NCBI GenBank assembly: GCA_023443345.1 | Contig: JAEZUZ010000011.1 | Span: forward strand, 1 to 22,323 | Direction of reading: 5' to 3' | Origin: Bacillota bacterium | GTDB taxonomy: Bacteria > Bacillota > Clostridia > Peptostreptococcales > Acidaminobacteraceae | DNA length: 22,323 bases | Part shown: positions 14,571-21,477 of the stretch, piece by piece | How the letters are laid out: each line of letters begins with the position of its first letter | Numbering within the stretch: the stretch's first letter is position 1 | The notes under the pieces: model-generated | What the model saw: the letters and a program-made list of their open reading frames with translations, nothing else | Database searches by the model: none | Told to the model about the DNA's origin: nothing | Made by a program: the position numbers and the translations under genes

Positions 14571-15376
14571 TGCCATTATATATATGTCCAACGCCCATAG
14601 GAAATTTAGAAGATGTAACCCTTAGGGTGTTAGAAACTCTTAAGAATTCTGATGAGATATACTGTGAAGACACTAGAACTTCAAAAGTATTTTTAAGTAA
14701 ATATCAAATAGATACCCCCACAAGATACTATGATGATCACCATGGAGAGAAACATTTAGAGGAAATAATTGATAAGTTAAAGAAAAATCTAAAGATATCT
14801 CTGATAAGTGATGCAGGGATGCCACTTATAAGTGACCCAGGTTTTGGGCTAGTTAGAAGAGTAAGAGAAGAAAACTTAGAGATGACAGTTCTTCCGGGGG
14901 CGAGTGCCTGCATTACAGCACTTGTTGGAAGCTCACTTAGCACAGATACCTTTACCTTTTTAGGATTTATGCCAAGAAAGGAAAATCAGAGGCAAGAACT
15001 ATTAGAAAAATTTTCATCTATTGAAACTACACTTATATTTTATGAAACAGCAAACAGGCTAATTGAGTCTCTAAAGACAATACAAAGTATACTTCCAGAT
15101 AGGAGAGTAGTAGTAGCAAGAGAGTTGACAAAGATGTTTGAAGAGTATATAGAAATAGATTTCAATAAATTAGATGATATAACTCTCAAAGGAGAGATGG
15201 TAGTAATAATTGACAAGGGAGATAGCACACAAGAAGACCTAAATTCTGTAAAAGAAGAAATGCAGAGTTTAGTGGATTACAACATGTCGAAGAAAGATGC
15301 AATAAATTACTTAAAAAATAAGTACAAAATATCTAAAAATAAGCTATATGAGATGTCTCTTGAGATAACCCAATAG
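14570..15376 (+). CDS. rsmI: 16S rRNA (cytidine(1402)-2'-O)-methyltransferase
   Basis: This 268-residue tetrapyrrole-methylase-fold enzyme has PTPIGNLEDVTLRVLE (7-22), a CEDTRTS motif, SDAGMPLISDPGFGLV (80-95) and LPGASACITALVGS (108-121), all standard for RsmI. It methylates the ribose of C1402 in the 16S decoding site, the partner of RsmH. The C-terminal tail (about 230-268) is the usual small helical extension. GGAG precedes the start. The stop TAG at 15374-15376 is inside the loop of the operon's terminator, so the last codons also form the terminator stem. Confidence 0.95.
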   Translation: MPLYICPTPIGNLEDVTLRVLETLKNSDEIYCEDTRTSKVFLSKYQIDTPTRYYDDHHGEKHLEEIIDKLKKNLKISLISDAGMPLISDPGFGLVRRVREENLEMTVLPGASACITALVGSSLSTDTFTFLGFMPRKENQRQELLEKFSSIETTLIFYETANRLIESLKTIQSILPDRRVVVARELTKMFEEYIEIDFNKLDDITLKGEMVVIIDKGDSTQEDLNSVKEEMQSLVDYNMSKKDAINYLKNKYKISKNKLYEMSLEITQ

Positions 15377-15389
15377 GGTTATTTTTTTT
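15365..15389 (+). terminator. Rho-independent terminator overlapping the end of rsmI
   Basis: ATAACCC (15365-15371) pairs with GGGTTAT (15376-15382) around an AATA loop, followed by eight T (15382-15389). The 5' arm is coding sequence and the stop codon runs through the loop into the 3' arm. Confidence 0.85.
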
Positions 15390-15400
15390 GCCTAAATTTC

Positions 15401-15430
15401 AATATTATTAAAATAAAAATTAATAATATT
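15401..15430. repeat. Perfect 11-bp inverted repeat upstream of the DUF2089 promoter
   Basis: AATATTATTAA (15401-15411) is the exact reverse complement of TTAATAATATT (15420-15430), with an 8-base A-rich spacer. A partial third copy, TTAATATTGAC, runs into the -35 box (from 15441). There is no T run or GC in the stem, so it is not a terminator. A regulator binding site is possible, but AT-rich DNA gives such repeats by chance more often than mixed DNA. Confidence 0.5.
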
Positions 15431-15446
15431 AAAAATAAAATTAATA

Positions 15447-15474
15447 TTGACTTTTATAATATTTATATTATAAT
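15447..15474 (+). promoter_or_regulatory. Promoter of the DUF2089/membrane protein unit
   Basis: TTGACT (15447-15452) and TATAAT (15469-15474) are 16 bases apart. The predicted start is near 15481, at the first base of the AGGGG ribosome binding site (15481-15485), leaving a leader of about 10 bases. Confidence 0.7.
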
Positions 15475-15490
15475 TTTTTTAGGGGTTAAG

Positions 15491-15778
15491 ATGAACGATC
15501 TAAGCGGTCTTTGGATAAAGGGTCTGACATCTGATGAAATCGAATTTATAAAAAGATTCGTACTATATTCGGGATCTCTAAAACAGATGTCAACTTTTTA
15601 TAACATCAGCTACCCGACAATCAGATTGAGGCTAAATCAATTAATTGAAAAGATAAAAATACTTGATGAAAAGCCAAGCGAATTTGAAGCTATGATGCTA
15701 AATTTAGTTTTAAAAGAGGAAATTTCCTATGAATTGGCTAATAAGATAATAAGTATGCATAGAAAAGAGGAAGTATGA
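15491..15778 (+). CDS. DUF2089 family helix-turn-helix protein
   Basis: This 95-residue protein begins MNDLSGLWIKGLTSDEIEFI and contains FVLYSGSLKQMSTFYNISYP followed by TIRLRLNQLIEKIK. This is the helix-turn-helix core of DUF2089, a sigma-region-4-like fold at about residues 22-58. The N-terminal zinc-ribbon seen in longer DUF2089 proteins is missing, and the protein consists of only the DNA-binding domain and a short helical tail (ELANKIISMHR). It is probably a transcription regulator. AGGGG precedes the ATG. It overlaps the next gene by four bases (ATGA), so the two are translated as a pair. An inverted repeat lies upstream of its own promoter, a candidate autoregulatory site. Confidence 0.85.
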   Translation: MNDLSGLWIKGLTSDEIEFIKRFVLYSGSLKQMSTFYNISYPTIRLRLNQLIEKIKILDEKPSEFEAMMLNLVLKEEISYELANKIISMHRKEEV

Positions 15779-16077
15779 AAAAGATAGATATCATATCTCT
15801 AGGAGCTTTGTTATTTGCAATATTTATGATAATACTTGATCAATTTATGATCATGATATTAGTTACCTTTATTTGCCTTGAGGTATGCCAGTATATTTTA
15901 TCTAAGTATTCAAGCAATAGAACTTTTGGCCTGATACTTCCGATGATAAGTTTTTTAATATCGATACTTTTTAATATAAAAGTTGGATTTAGCTTAATAT
16001 ATCTATTGATTTTAAATATACCTACACATATTTTTTTGTTGACTTATTTCTTAATTGGACAAAGAGAAATAAAGTAA
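15775..16077 (+). CDS. Small membrane protein paired with the DUF2089 regulator
   Basis: This 100-residue protein is almost entirely hydrophobic, with about four predicted membrane helices separated by very short loops: residues 5-21, 22-44, 52-70 and 72-95. Charged residues are few and gather at the two ends (MKKID and GQREIK) and in the SKYSSNR loop. I do not recognise a family. The start is supported by GAGG upstream and the ATGA overlap with the DUF2089 gene. The tight pairing of a small DNA-binding protein with a small membrane protein suggests the membrane protein holds or senses for the regulator, as in other two-gene units of this shape, but this is inference. Confidence 0.75.
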   Translation: MKKIDIISLGALLFAIFMIILDQFMIMILVTFICLEVCQYILSKYSSNRTFGLILPMISFLISILFNIKVGFSLIYLLILNIPTHIFLLTYFLIGQREIK

Positions 16078-16098
16078 TACTATCCCTACAAGTATTAT

Positions 16099-16147
16099 CA
16101 ACAAACATAAAGAAATATAGCGAATAAGTCGCTATATTTTTTTGTTG
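16099..16147 (+). terminator. Long-stem Rho-independent terminator
   Basis: The core stem is AAATATAGCGA (16113-16123) with TCGCTATATTT (16129-16139) around an ATAAG loop, followed by a T run to 16143. An outer arm, CAACAAA (16099-16105) with TTTGTTG (16141-16147), can extend the pairing. The last six bases (TTGTTG) also form the -35 box of the next promoter. Confidence 0.85.
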
Positions 16148-16170
16148 AAATAAAATTTAGATGATATAAT
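16142..16170 (+). promoter_or_regulatory. Promoter of the HAD remnant/Nudix unit
   Basis: TTGTTG (16142-16147) and TATAAT (16165-16170) are 17 bases apart. The predicted start is near 16177, about 24 bases before the HAD remnant ATG. The -35 lies within the tail of the preceding terminator, so the two signals are fused end to end. Confidence 0.55.
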
Positions 16171-16200
16171 TTTAATATCAATAAAATGAGGCGGATTATT

Positions 16201-16372
16201 ATGGTTAAAGCAGTAATATTTGATTTTGATGGGGTGTTGGTTGATACAGAAATAGTGTCCCTAAAAATTACTATCTGAGTATGGATAGTGCTTTACTAAA
16301 GAAGAATATTCAGATAAAACAATAGAAGTTTGTAAAGACCTAAATGAAGTTATCAATTATTTGGAAACATAA
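16201..16372 (+). pseudogene. Degenerate HAD-superfamily hydrolase gene
   Basis: The first 25 codons (16201-16278) read MVKAVIFDFDGVLVDTEIVS, the N-terminal HAD motif I with its DxD nucleophile pair, and then stop at TGA. In the +1 frame the next bases read LLSEYG, a stop, then CFTKEEYSDKTIEV, which looks like the start of a HAD cap domain, and then KDLNEVINYLET with stop at 16372, which resembles the extreme C terminus of this family. A HAD phosphatase of the phosphoglucomutase-like group is about 200 residues, so the gene has lost most of its body and is broken by a frameshift and a stop. The TAA runs into the AAGGAG of the following Nudix gene, so the two were probably one operon. Confidence 0.75.
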
Positions 16373-16381
16373 GGAGAAAAT

Positions 16382-17002
16382 ATGGAAAAACAAAATAAAT
16401 GGTTAGAGTTAGCTGTAGAATTACAAAGTCTTGCACAGGCAGGTCTTACTTATGCCAACAATGATTTTGATATAGAAAGATTTTCACGCATTAGAGAAAT
16501 ATCAGCAGAAATAGTATCTGATATCTCAGATGTCCCATATGAGAAGGTTGTAGGCCTATTTTGTAATGAAGTCGGATATCAGACACCTAAAATAGACACT
16601 CGTGCTTCTATTTTTCAAGATGACAAAATACTTCTTGTAAAAGAAAAGGATGGAAGATGGTCTCTGCCAGGTGGATGGTGCGATGTGAATATTTCTGTTG
16701 GAGAAAATACAATAAAAGAAGTAAAAGAAGAAGCAGGACTTGATGTGGTTCCAGAGAAGGTGGTCGCTATTCAAGATAGAGCAAAGCATAATGTTCCTAT
16801 TTATGCTTATGGAGTGTGTAAAATTTTTATCGAGTGTTCTCTTATTGGAGGAGAATTTAAAGAAAATATTGAGACGGTAGAATGCAGATATTTTTCAGAG
16901 GATGATTTACCTCCACTTTCTGAAGAAAAGAACAATGAAGAACAAATAAAAATGTGTTTTAGAGCCTACCGTTCAAAAAATTGGAAGACATTATTCGATT
17001 GA
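16382..17002 (+). CDS. Nudix hydrolase with N-terminal helical domain
   Basis: This 206-residue protein has two parts. Residues 1-65 form a helical extension (WLELAVELQSLAQAGLTYA..., cut here) seen in Nudix proteins with the NUDIX_N_2 type domain. The catalytic domain follows, with WSLPGGWCDVNISVGENTIK and KEVKEEAGLDV (box about 98-122). In the Nudix box the first glutamate is replaced by isoleucine and the arginine by lysine, as in this subfamily, while the EExG core is kept. The substrate is not known; homologues are annotated as ADP-ribose or nucleotide-sugar hydrolases. AAGGAG precedes the ATG. It follows the ruined HAD gene and the two may have been transferred together. Confidence 0.85.
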   Translation: MEKQNKWLELAVELQSLAQAGLTYANNDFDIERFSRIREISAEIVSDISDVPYEKVVGLFCNEVGYQTPKIDTRASIFQDDKILLVKEKDGRWSLPGGWCDVNISVGENTIKEVKEEAGLDVVPEKVVAIQDRAKHNVPIYAYGVCKIFIECSLIGGEFKENIETVECRYFSEDDLPPLSEEKNNEEQIKMCFRAYRSKNWKTLFD

Positions 17003-17010
17003 TAAGCAAT

Positions 17011-17036
17011 AAAAAAGTCTCACATAGGTGAGACTT
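17011..17036. terminator. Terminator shared by the Nudix gene and the minus-strand G5 gene
   Basis: AAGTCTCAC (17015-17023) pairs with GTGAGACTT (17028-17036) around ATAG. On the minus strand it is followed by six T, a strong terminator, and the G5 gene's stop (17035-17037) overlaps the stem. On the plus strand the tail is weak (AGTTATTA). Confidence 0.88.
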
Positions 17037-17808
17037 AGTTATTATTTCTCTTTGTACCGACTTCAACTATTTCTGTTACAGGTTCTTTTGTAACTTTTTC
17101 ACTTATTAGTTTTCTATCTATTTCTCTATCATTTTCATAGATAACTCTATATGTTAAAGTCTTTTCTCCATATTGACCATGTCTTACAATATTTGTAATT
17201 CCAACATCTAGATTTGGATTATCCTTTGCCTTAATTTGATAGTCTATAGACATGATTTTTTCTTCAGTAACTTCACGTCTTACTAGTTTAGGCTTAGTTC
17301 CTATTCTAATTATCTGATTTACAGGTTCACTAGAGACATATCTATCTATCTCTTTTTCATCAACTACTTTTCCATTTTCTTTAGTGATAAGGGATACGAT
17401 TGTAATCTCACCTTCTTTACCCTCTTGTTCTAAGATTTCTTCTCCCTCTTCTAGACTTCCATCTTCACGTTTTATAGTTTCAAACTCTACAGGCTCAGTA
17501 GTAACTACATTTTCGCTTGTTCTATTTACTTTTTGAGTAGTATCTTTCTTAGGTTCTTCTTTTTTCTCAACCTTTACAGGAGGGAGAGTGTTAGTATCCT
17601 TATTGTCTTTTTTTTCTTCTTTCTTTTGTGTTTCCTTTACTACTTCTTTATCCTTATTTTCTTCCTTAGGTACCTGAGTAGTTTGTTTATCCTCGGCAAC
17701 TTTTGTCTTATTTTCTGGAGCAACTAAACTCCATACGCCATATATAAAAGCGCCAAATATAATAAGGGAAAATAGTATGTACCACTTTTTTACTCTTTTA
17801 TTATTCAT
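17035..17808 (-). CDS. Membrane-anchored protein with two G5 domains
   Basis: This 257-residue protein has a basic N terminus and one membrane anchor (about residues 9-29), then a long linker (31-97) very rich in Lys and Glu with few hydrophobics, and two G5 domains at about 100-172 and 176-253. Each G5 unit ends in the family signature, IIRIGTK and IVEVGTK. G5 domains are beta-rich extracellular modules of Gram-positive surface proteins that bind cell-wall sugars or zinc. The linker resembles a spacer that crosses the wall. There is no LPXTG sorting signal, so it stays membrane-attached. Its start lies inside the end of the MATE gene (8-base overlap), so the two are coupled. Confidence 0.88.
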   Translation of the reverse strand: MNNKRVKKWYILFSLIIFGAFIYGVWSLVAPENKTKVAEDKQTTQVPKEENKDKEVVKETQKKEEKKDNKDTNTLPPVKVEKKEEPKKDTTQKVNRTSENVVTTEPVEFETIKREDGSLEEGEEILEQEGKEGEITIVSLITKENGKVVDEKEIDRYVSSEPVNQIIRIGTKPKLVRREVTEEKIMSIDYQIKAKDNPNLDVGITNIVRHGQYGEKTLTYRVIYENDREIDRKLISEKVTKEPVTEIVEVGTKRNNN

Positions 17809-19153
17809 AAATGTTCTCTTTTAACTCCCTATATGTCCTTAGTAATAGTAAACTTGAAACTACACAACTTATGGCATCAGCAACAGGAATTGCTATAAAT
17901 GTCCCCCATAATTTGAAGTTGAATATATATGAAAATAATAACACAAAAGGTATTAATAATATAGCCTGTCTTAATAAAGAAATAAATAAAGCTGGTTTTG
18001 CTTCTCCAATTGCCTGAAATAGCGATGAAGAAATAATCTGTAGCCCTACAAATGGAACAATTGAAAATACTATTCTAAGTGCAGGAACTCCCAGTTTAAA
18101 TATTTCTGGATCATCTACAAATAGCCTTATGAAAAATTCTGGGAACAATTGTATAGATATAGATACAATTGAAAGTATTAGAGTTATCCAAAGCAGTGAT
18201 TTTTTAATTACTTTACATATCCTATCGTAGTTATATGAACCGTAGTTAAAGCTAGCTATTGGCTGCATTCCCTGAACAATACCAAAAGCAGGCATATATG
18301 TAAAGGACATCAGCTTCTCAATAATGCCATATGTACTAATGCCAACTTCTCCAGCAAATCTGCCAAGTACGTTGTTGATTATCATAAGGCATAAACTACT
18401 TAGAGCATTTCTTAAAAATGTAGGAAGACCTACATAGAAAACTTCCCATGCAAGTTTTAGATTAAAACTTACTTGATGAGGAAGTCTTGTAAGTACACTT
18501 TTTCCACTGTAGAAGAAATACATTCCAACTATAAATCCTATGAAGTATGAGACTACAGTTGCAATAGCTGCCCCAGATACTCCCATGTCAAATCCAAATA
18601 TTAAAAGAGGATCTAGACATAGATTTATAAGTACTCCAATTGTCATTGCAAACATTGAATACATCGCGTGGCCCTGAGCTCTTATTGTATGATTGCTTAT
18701 AACAGAAAGAGCATTTGGCATAAATCCGATAAGTACGATCTGAAGATATATTCTTGCTAGTGGCAATATCTTTTCTGTAGCACCGAAAAACCTTAGAATG
18801 TCATCTGTAAATATATAGCATAGTATTAAAAATACTATTGAAGTTACAACTACAACAATGTAACTTACAGAAAAGTATTCGTTTGCTTTCTCTATATTTT
18901 TAGCCCCCAACATTCTAGATATATAACTAGCTGCTCCAACTGCAAGGGCTAGTCCAAAAGAAAAATTTATAATCATAATTGGTGAGGACACAGCAAGTGC
19001 ACTTATGCCAAGCTTACCAACAGATTGACCGACAAATATCATATCTATTACATTGTATAGAGCATTCATAAATAAACCTACGATTGCAGGTATTGAAAGT
19101 TTTCTCAAAAGTTTTCCTATAGGCATTGTGCCTAGTTCTAAATGTCTGTCCAT
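17801..19153 (-). CDS. MATE family efflux transporter
   Basis: This 450-residue protein has twelve predicted membrane helices in two repeated halves, as in MATE transporters. Typical sequences are LSIPAIVGLFMNALYNVIDMIFVGQ near the start (the family's N-terminal signature, shown only partly), GLALAVGAASYISRMLGAKN (67-86), IRAQGHAMYSM and YGSYNYDRICKVI in the second half. MATE proteins export cationic drugs or metabolites using sodium or proton gradients; the substrate is not shown here. TAGGAG precedes the ATG. It faces the divergent nitroreductase-like gene across 114 bases containing two palindromes, which suggests shared regulation. Confidence 0.9.
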   Translation of the reverse strand: MDRHLELGTMPIGKLLRKLSIPAIVGLFMNALYNVIDMIFVGQSVGKLGISALAVSSPIMIINFSFGLALAVGAASYISRMLGAKNIEKANEYFSVSYIVVVVTSIVFLILCYIFTDDILRFFGATEKILPLARIYLQIVLIGFMPNALSVISNHTIRAQGHAMYSMFAMTIGVLINLCLDPLLIFGFDMGVSGAAIATVVSYFIGFIVGMYFFYSGKSVLTRLPHQVSFNLKLAWEVFYVGLPTFLRNALSSLCLMIINNVLGRFAGEVGISTYGIIEKLMSFTYMPAFGIVQGMQPIASFNYGSYNYDRICKVIKKSLLWITLILSIVSISIQLFPEFFIRLFVDDPEIFKLGVPALRIVFSIVPFVGLQIISSSLFQAIGEAKPALFISLLRQAILLIPFVLLFSYIFNFKLWGTFIAIPVADAISCVVSSLLLLRTYRELKENIYE

Positions 19154-19185
19154 AAATTCTCCTATAATTTACTATGTAAAGGTAT

Positions 19186-19200
19186 CACAACTATTGTGAA
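19186..19200. promoter_or_regulatory. Candidate operator, 6-bp inverted repeat
   Basis: TCACAA (19186-19191) is the exact reverse complement of TTGTGA (19195-19200) with a CTA spacer. It lies 33 bases upstream of the MATE start, in the divergent region. The half-site recalls the TTGTGA part of Rex and CRP-type sites, but the spacing fits neither well, so no regulator is named. Confidence 0.4.
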
Positions 19201-19210
19201 TTATCAAGCT

Positions 19211-19233
19211 TTATGAGTTGATTGAACTCATAA
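19211..19233. promoter_or_regulatory. Candidate operator palindrome over the -35 box of the nitroreductase gene
   Basis: TTATGAGTT (19211-19219) and AACTCATAA (19225-19233) form a perfect 9-bp inverted repeat around GATTG. The -35 hexamer TTGATT (19218-19223) lies inside it, so a bound protein would block RNA polymerase. There is no T run, so it is not a terminator. Confidence 0.6.
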
Positions 19234-19246
19234 TATAAAGTATAAT
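19218..19246 (+). promoter_or_regulatory. Promoter of the nitroreductase/DUF4015/trmB/lspA operon
   Basis: TTGATT (19218-19223) and TATAAT (19241-19246) are 17 bases apart. The predicted start near 19253 gives a leader of about 15 bases that contains AAAGGAGG (19255-19262). Confidence 0.7.
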
Positions 19247-19267
19247 TAACTAATAAAGGAGGCTATT

Positions 19268-20167
19268 GTGCAAACTTGGGAATTTATATCTAAAAGACAA
19301 TCTTGTAGAGAGTACAAGAATAAGGAAATTTCAAAGACAGATAGAGAGAATTTTTTAGAATATTCAAAGATTATTGAAGAAAATTATTCTAGCAGTATTG
19401 GTCTTAGATGGGTTGAAGATGGTGAGAGCTTTGCTTCTAATTTAGGAGATGCAGCAGGATATCAAGGAAAGATGATAAAAGCACCTCATTACATGGTTAT
19501 TTTAAGTAAGGATGATAGGGAATCAATAGCAACTGCAGGATATATAGGAGAGAAGATTGCTCTTAAGGCTTTTTCCTATTCAATAGCAAATTGTTGGATT
19601 ACAGTAAATAAACCTAAGGTTGTTAAAGAGAACTTAGTCGGAATTAGAGCAGATAAAGAACCTATTGCAATACTTGCACTTGGATATGCAAAGACAGAAA
19701 ATTTCATACAGAAATTCTTTGGAAAAGCTAAAGTTGCTACAGCTGACTATAGAGAAGATGGCTATAAAAATGTAGATTTTCAAGATAGAGAAAAAGATAT
19801 AGATAGATCTCACACAAATGACTATATCTATTCTAGAAAGTGGAACAATGTAATTAATCCTGAAGAACTAGAAGTTCTAGGTTACAAGAAGGCATTTTCA
19901 ATGATGAAATATGCTCCAAGTTATGAAAATAAGCAACCTTGGAGATTTATAATCCTTGATGATTCAGTTCTTGTATGTATTGAAAAGGACGAAAAGGAAG
20001 TAAATACAGCCCTTCAAGCGGGAATTATGATGAACTATATTGAGATGGGAATGAATAGGATAGGAATTGAAGGAAAGTTCCTATTTGAAGATCTAAAAGA
20101 AGAGGATTATGGTGTCCCTAATTCTTTTGAAATCATTGCAACTTATAAAATAGCAGGAGCTCAATGA
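19268..20167 (+). CDS. Putative nitroreductase (TM1586 type)
   Basis: This 299-residue protein starts with the nitroreductase opening TWEFISKRQSCREYKN, where SCRxY is the FMN-phosphate-binding motif. The second half, with YAPSYENKQPWRFIIL, repeats part of the fold, as in the single-chain TM1586-like nitroreductases (PF14512) in which one chain forms a pseudo-dimer. Such proteins are FMN-dependent NAD(P)H oxidoreductases with poorly known substrates. The GTG start at 19268 has AAAGGAGG at 19255-19262 with a 5-base spacer. It overlaps the next gene by four bases (ATGA). The promoter has an operator-like palindrome. Confidence 0.8.
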   Translation: MQTWEFISKRQSCREYKNKEISKTDRENFLEYSKIIEENYSSSIGLRWVEDGESFASNLGDAAGYQGKMIKAPHYMVILSKDDRESIATAGYIGEKIALKAFSYSIANCWITVNKPKVVKENLVGIRADKEPIAILALGYAKTENFIQKFFGKAKVATADYREDGYKNVDFQDREKDIDRSHTNDYIYSRKWNNVINPEELEVLGYKKAFSMMKYAPSYENKQPWRFIILDDSVLVCIEKDEKEVNTALQAGIMMNYIEMGMNRIGIEGKFLFEDLKEEDYGVPNSFEIIATYKIAGAQ

Positions 20168-21477
20168 CTAAAAAAAATTTGATATACATCTTATCAGTAG
20201 TTGTAGTAATAGCGGTTATGATTTCGCTCTACTTTGGAAGGACTAATGCAAACAGTATCCATTCTATAAAATTTGTTAGACACAGCGATTGGCAACGTGT
20301 AAATAGTGCATCTGTTGGCAAGCCTCTAGATTATTACTTTATAAATGTAGATTCACTTGATTTAGAAGTTGAAAGAGGGTCTGATACAACCAGGAAATTA
20401 TTTAAAAATCAAAGAGTTGCTCTTATTGACAAAAATAAGGATACTGCTCATGTAAAAACTATTGATGGAATAATGGGTTATGTTCCTGACTACACTTTGA
20501 GCATTAATTCTGACTCAAGTGTATTTGATAGATTAGAGGGAGCAGACTACGATCTCTATCTTGGCAAGATGAGAGAAATCAATAACTATCAGCCAGTTAG
20601 AGCGATATATATGTCAACAAATGAATTTGATGATCTGGATAAATTTTTAGATTCCATTAAAAATTTAAACATAAATACAGTTGTTATAGATTATAAGGAG
20701 AGTCACGATAGATTTCTTTTTAAATCTGAAGTTGCCTCTAAGTACAACATGGATTATATATATATATTTGATGATAATTCAGCAATTAAGAAAATAAAAG
20801 ATAGAGGATTTAGGCTTGTGGCTGAGATAAGCACATTTAGATCTAATGACTTTGTAAAAGCCAATGAATCAGAGGGACTAATAGGTAAGGACTTACAACT
20901 TATAAATGATAGAGATAGCTACTTGATAAATCCATATAGTAAAAAAGGATGGCAATATATTGCCGATGTGGCAAAAGAGGCCAATAAGAATGGGTTTGAT
21001 GAAATAATGTTAGTTGGAGTTGAATTTCCAGACTTGCCAGATAGTGAACTTGAGTATGGAGAATTAGTCAAGCCTAGAGTAGAAGTGCTTCAAAACTTTA
21101 TAGATTTCATAAATAGGGAAGTTCATCAGCAAAATATGCTAGTAGGTGTAAGTGTGAAATCTAAGGCTATAGAAGTAACTCACGATCTCTATATAGGGCA
21201 TCAATATGAAGCACTTACAAATAGAAGTGATATAATAAATCCATTTATAGAAATTAATTCTACAGATAACAAGGAAAATCTCAAAACGATCAAAAGAATA
21301 ATTGATAGAAACTCAAGTGTCCTTACACCGTCAATTATTAGACCAGAGATATATTTTGATGTAAAAGATGAGAGTTATTTCAAAGAATATTTAAGTCTCT
21401 TAGAGAATAGTGGAATTAATGAATTTATAATTGGAAACTATCAAGAAATAATTAAAGAAGAGAGTCAAGGCTCATGA
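20164..21477 (+). CDS. Membrane-anchored putative glycoside hydrolase (DUF4015)
   Basis: This 437-residue protein has an N-terminal membrane anchor (about residues 6-24), an SH3-like segment (about 70-112, with LFKNQRVALIDKNKD and GYVPDY), and then the DUF4015 domain (about 144-435). The latter opens with PVRAIYMSTN, followed by INTVVIDYKESHDRF and other strands of a TIM-barrel-like fold. DUF4015 proteins are grouped with putative glycoside hydrolases (related to the GH13-like barrel); the catalytic acids cannot be fixed from this sequence alone. The SH3 part suggests binding to cell-wall peptidoglycan. CAGGAG precedes the start. It overlaps the nitroreductase gene and trmB by four bases each. 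Confidence 0.75.
   Translation: MTKKNLIYILSVVVVIAVMISLYFGRTNANSIHSIKFVRHSDWQRVNSASVGKPLDYYFINVDSLDLEVERGSDTTRKLFKNQRVALIDKNKDTAHVKTIDGIMGYVPDYTLSINSDSSVFDRLEGADYDLYLGKMREINNYQPVRAIYMSTNEFDDLDKFLDSIKNLNINTVVIDYKESHDRFLFKSEVASKYNMDYIYIFDDNSAIKKIKDRGFRLVAEISTFRSNDFVKANESEGLIGKDLQLINDRDSYLINPYSKKGWQYIADVAKEANKNGFDEIMLVGVEFPDLPDSELEYGELVKPRVEVLQNFIDFINREVHQQNMLVGVSVKSKAIEVTHDLYIGHQYEALTNRSDIINPFIEINSTDNKENLKTIKRIIDRNSSVLTPSIIRPEIYFDVKDESYFKEYLSLLENSGINEFIIGNYQEIIKEESQGS

Noticed and set aside
15390..15480. Replication origin in the AT-rich stretch
   Set aside because: No DnaA boxes are visible. The region reads as a promoter with an inverted repeat.
17533..17727. Plus-strand 64-residue open frame opposite the G5 linker
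   Set aside because: It is the antisense of the Lys/Glu-rich linker and its Phe/Leu-rich product is the expected artefact.
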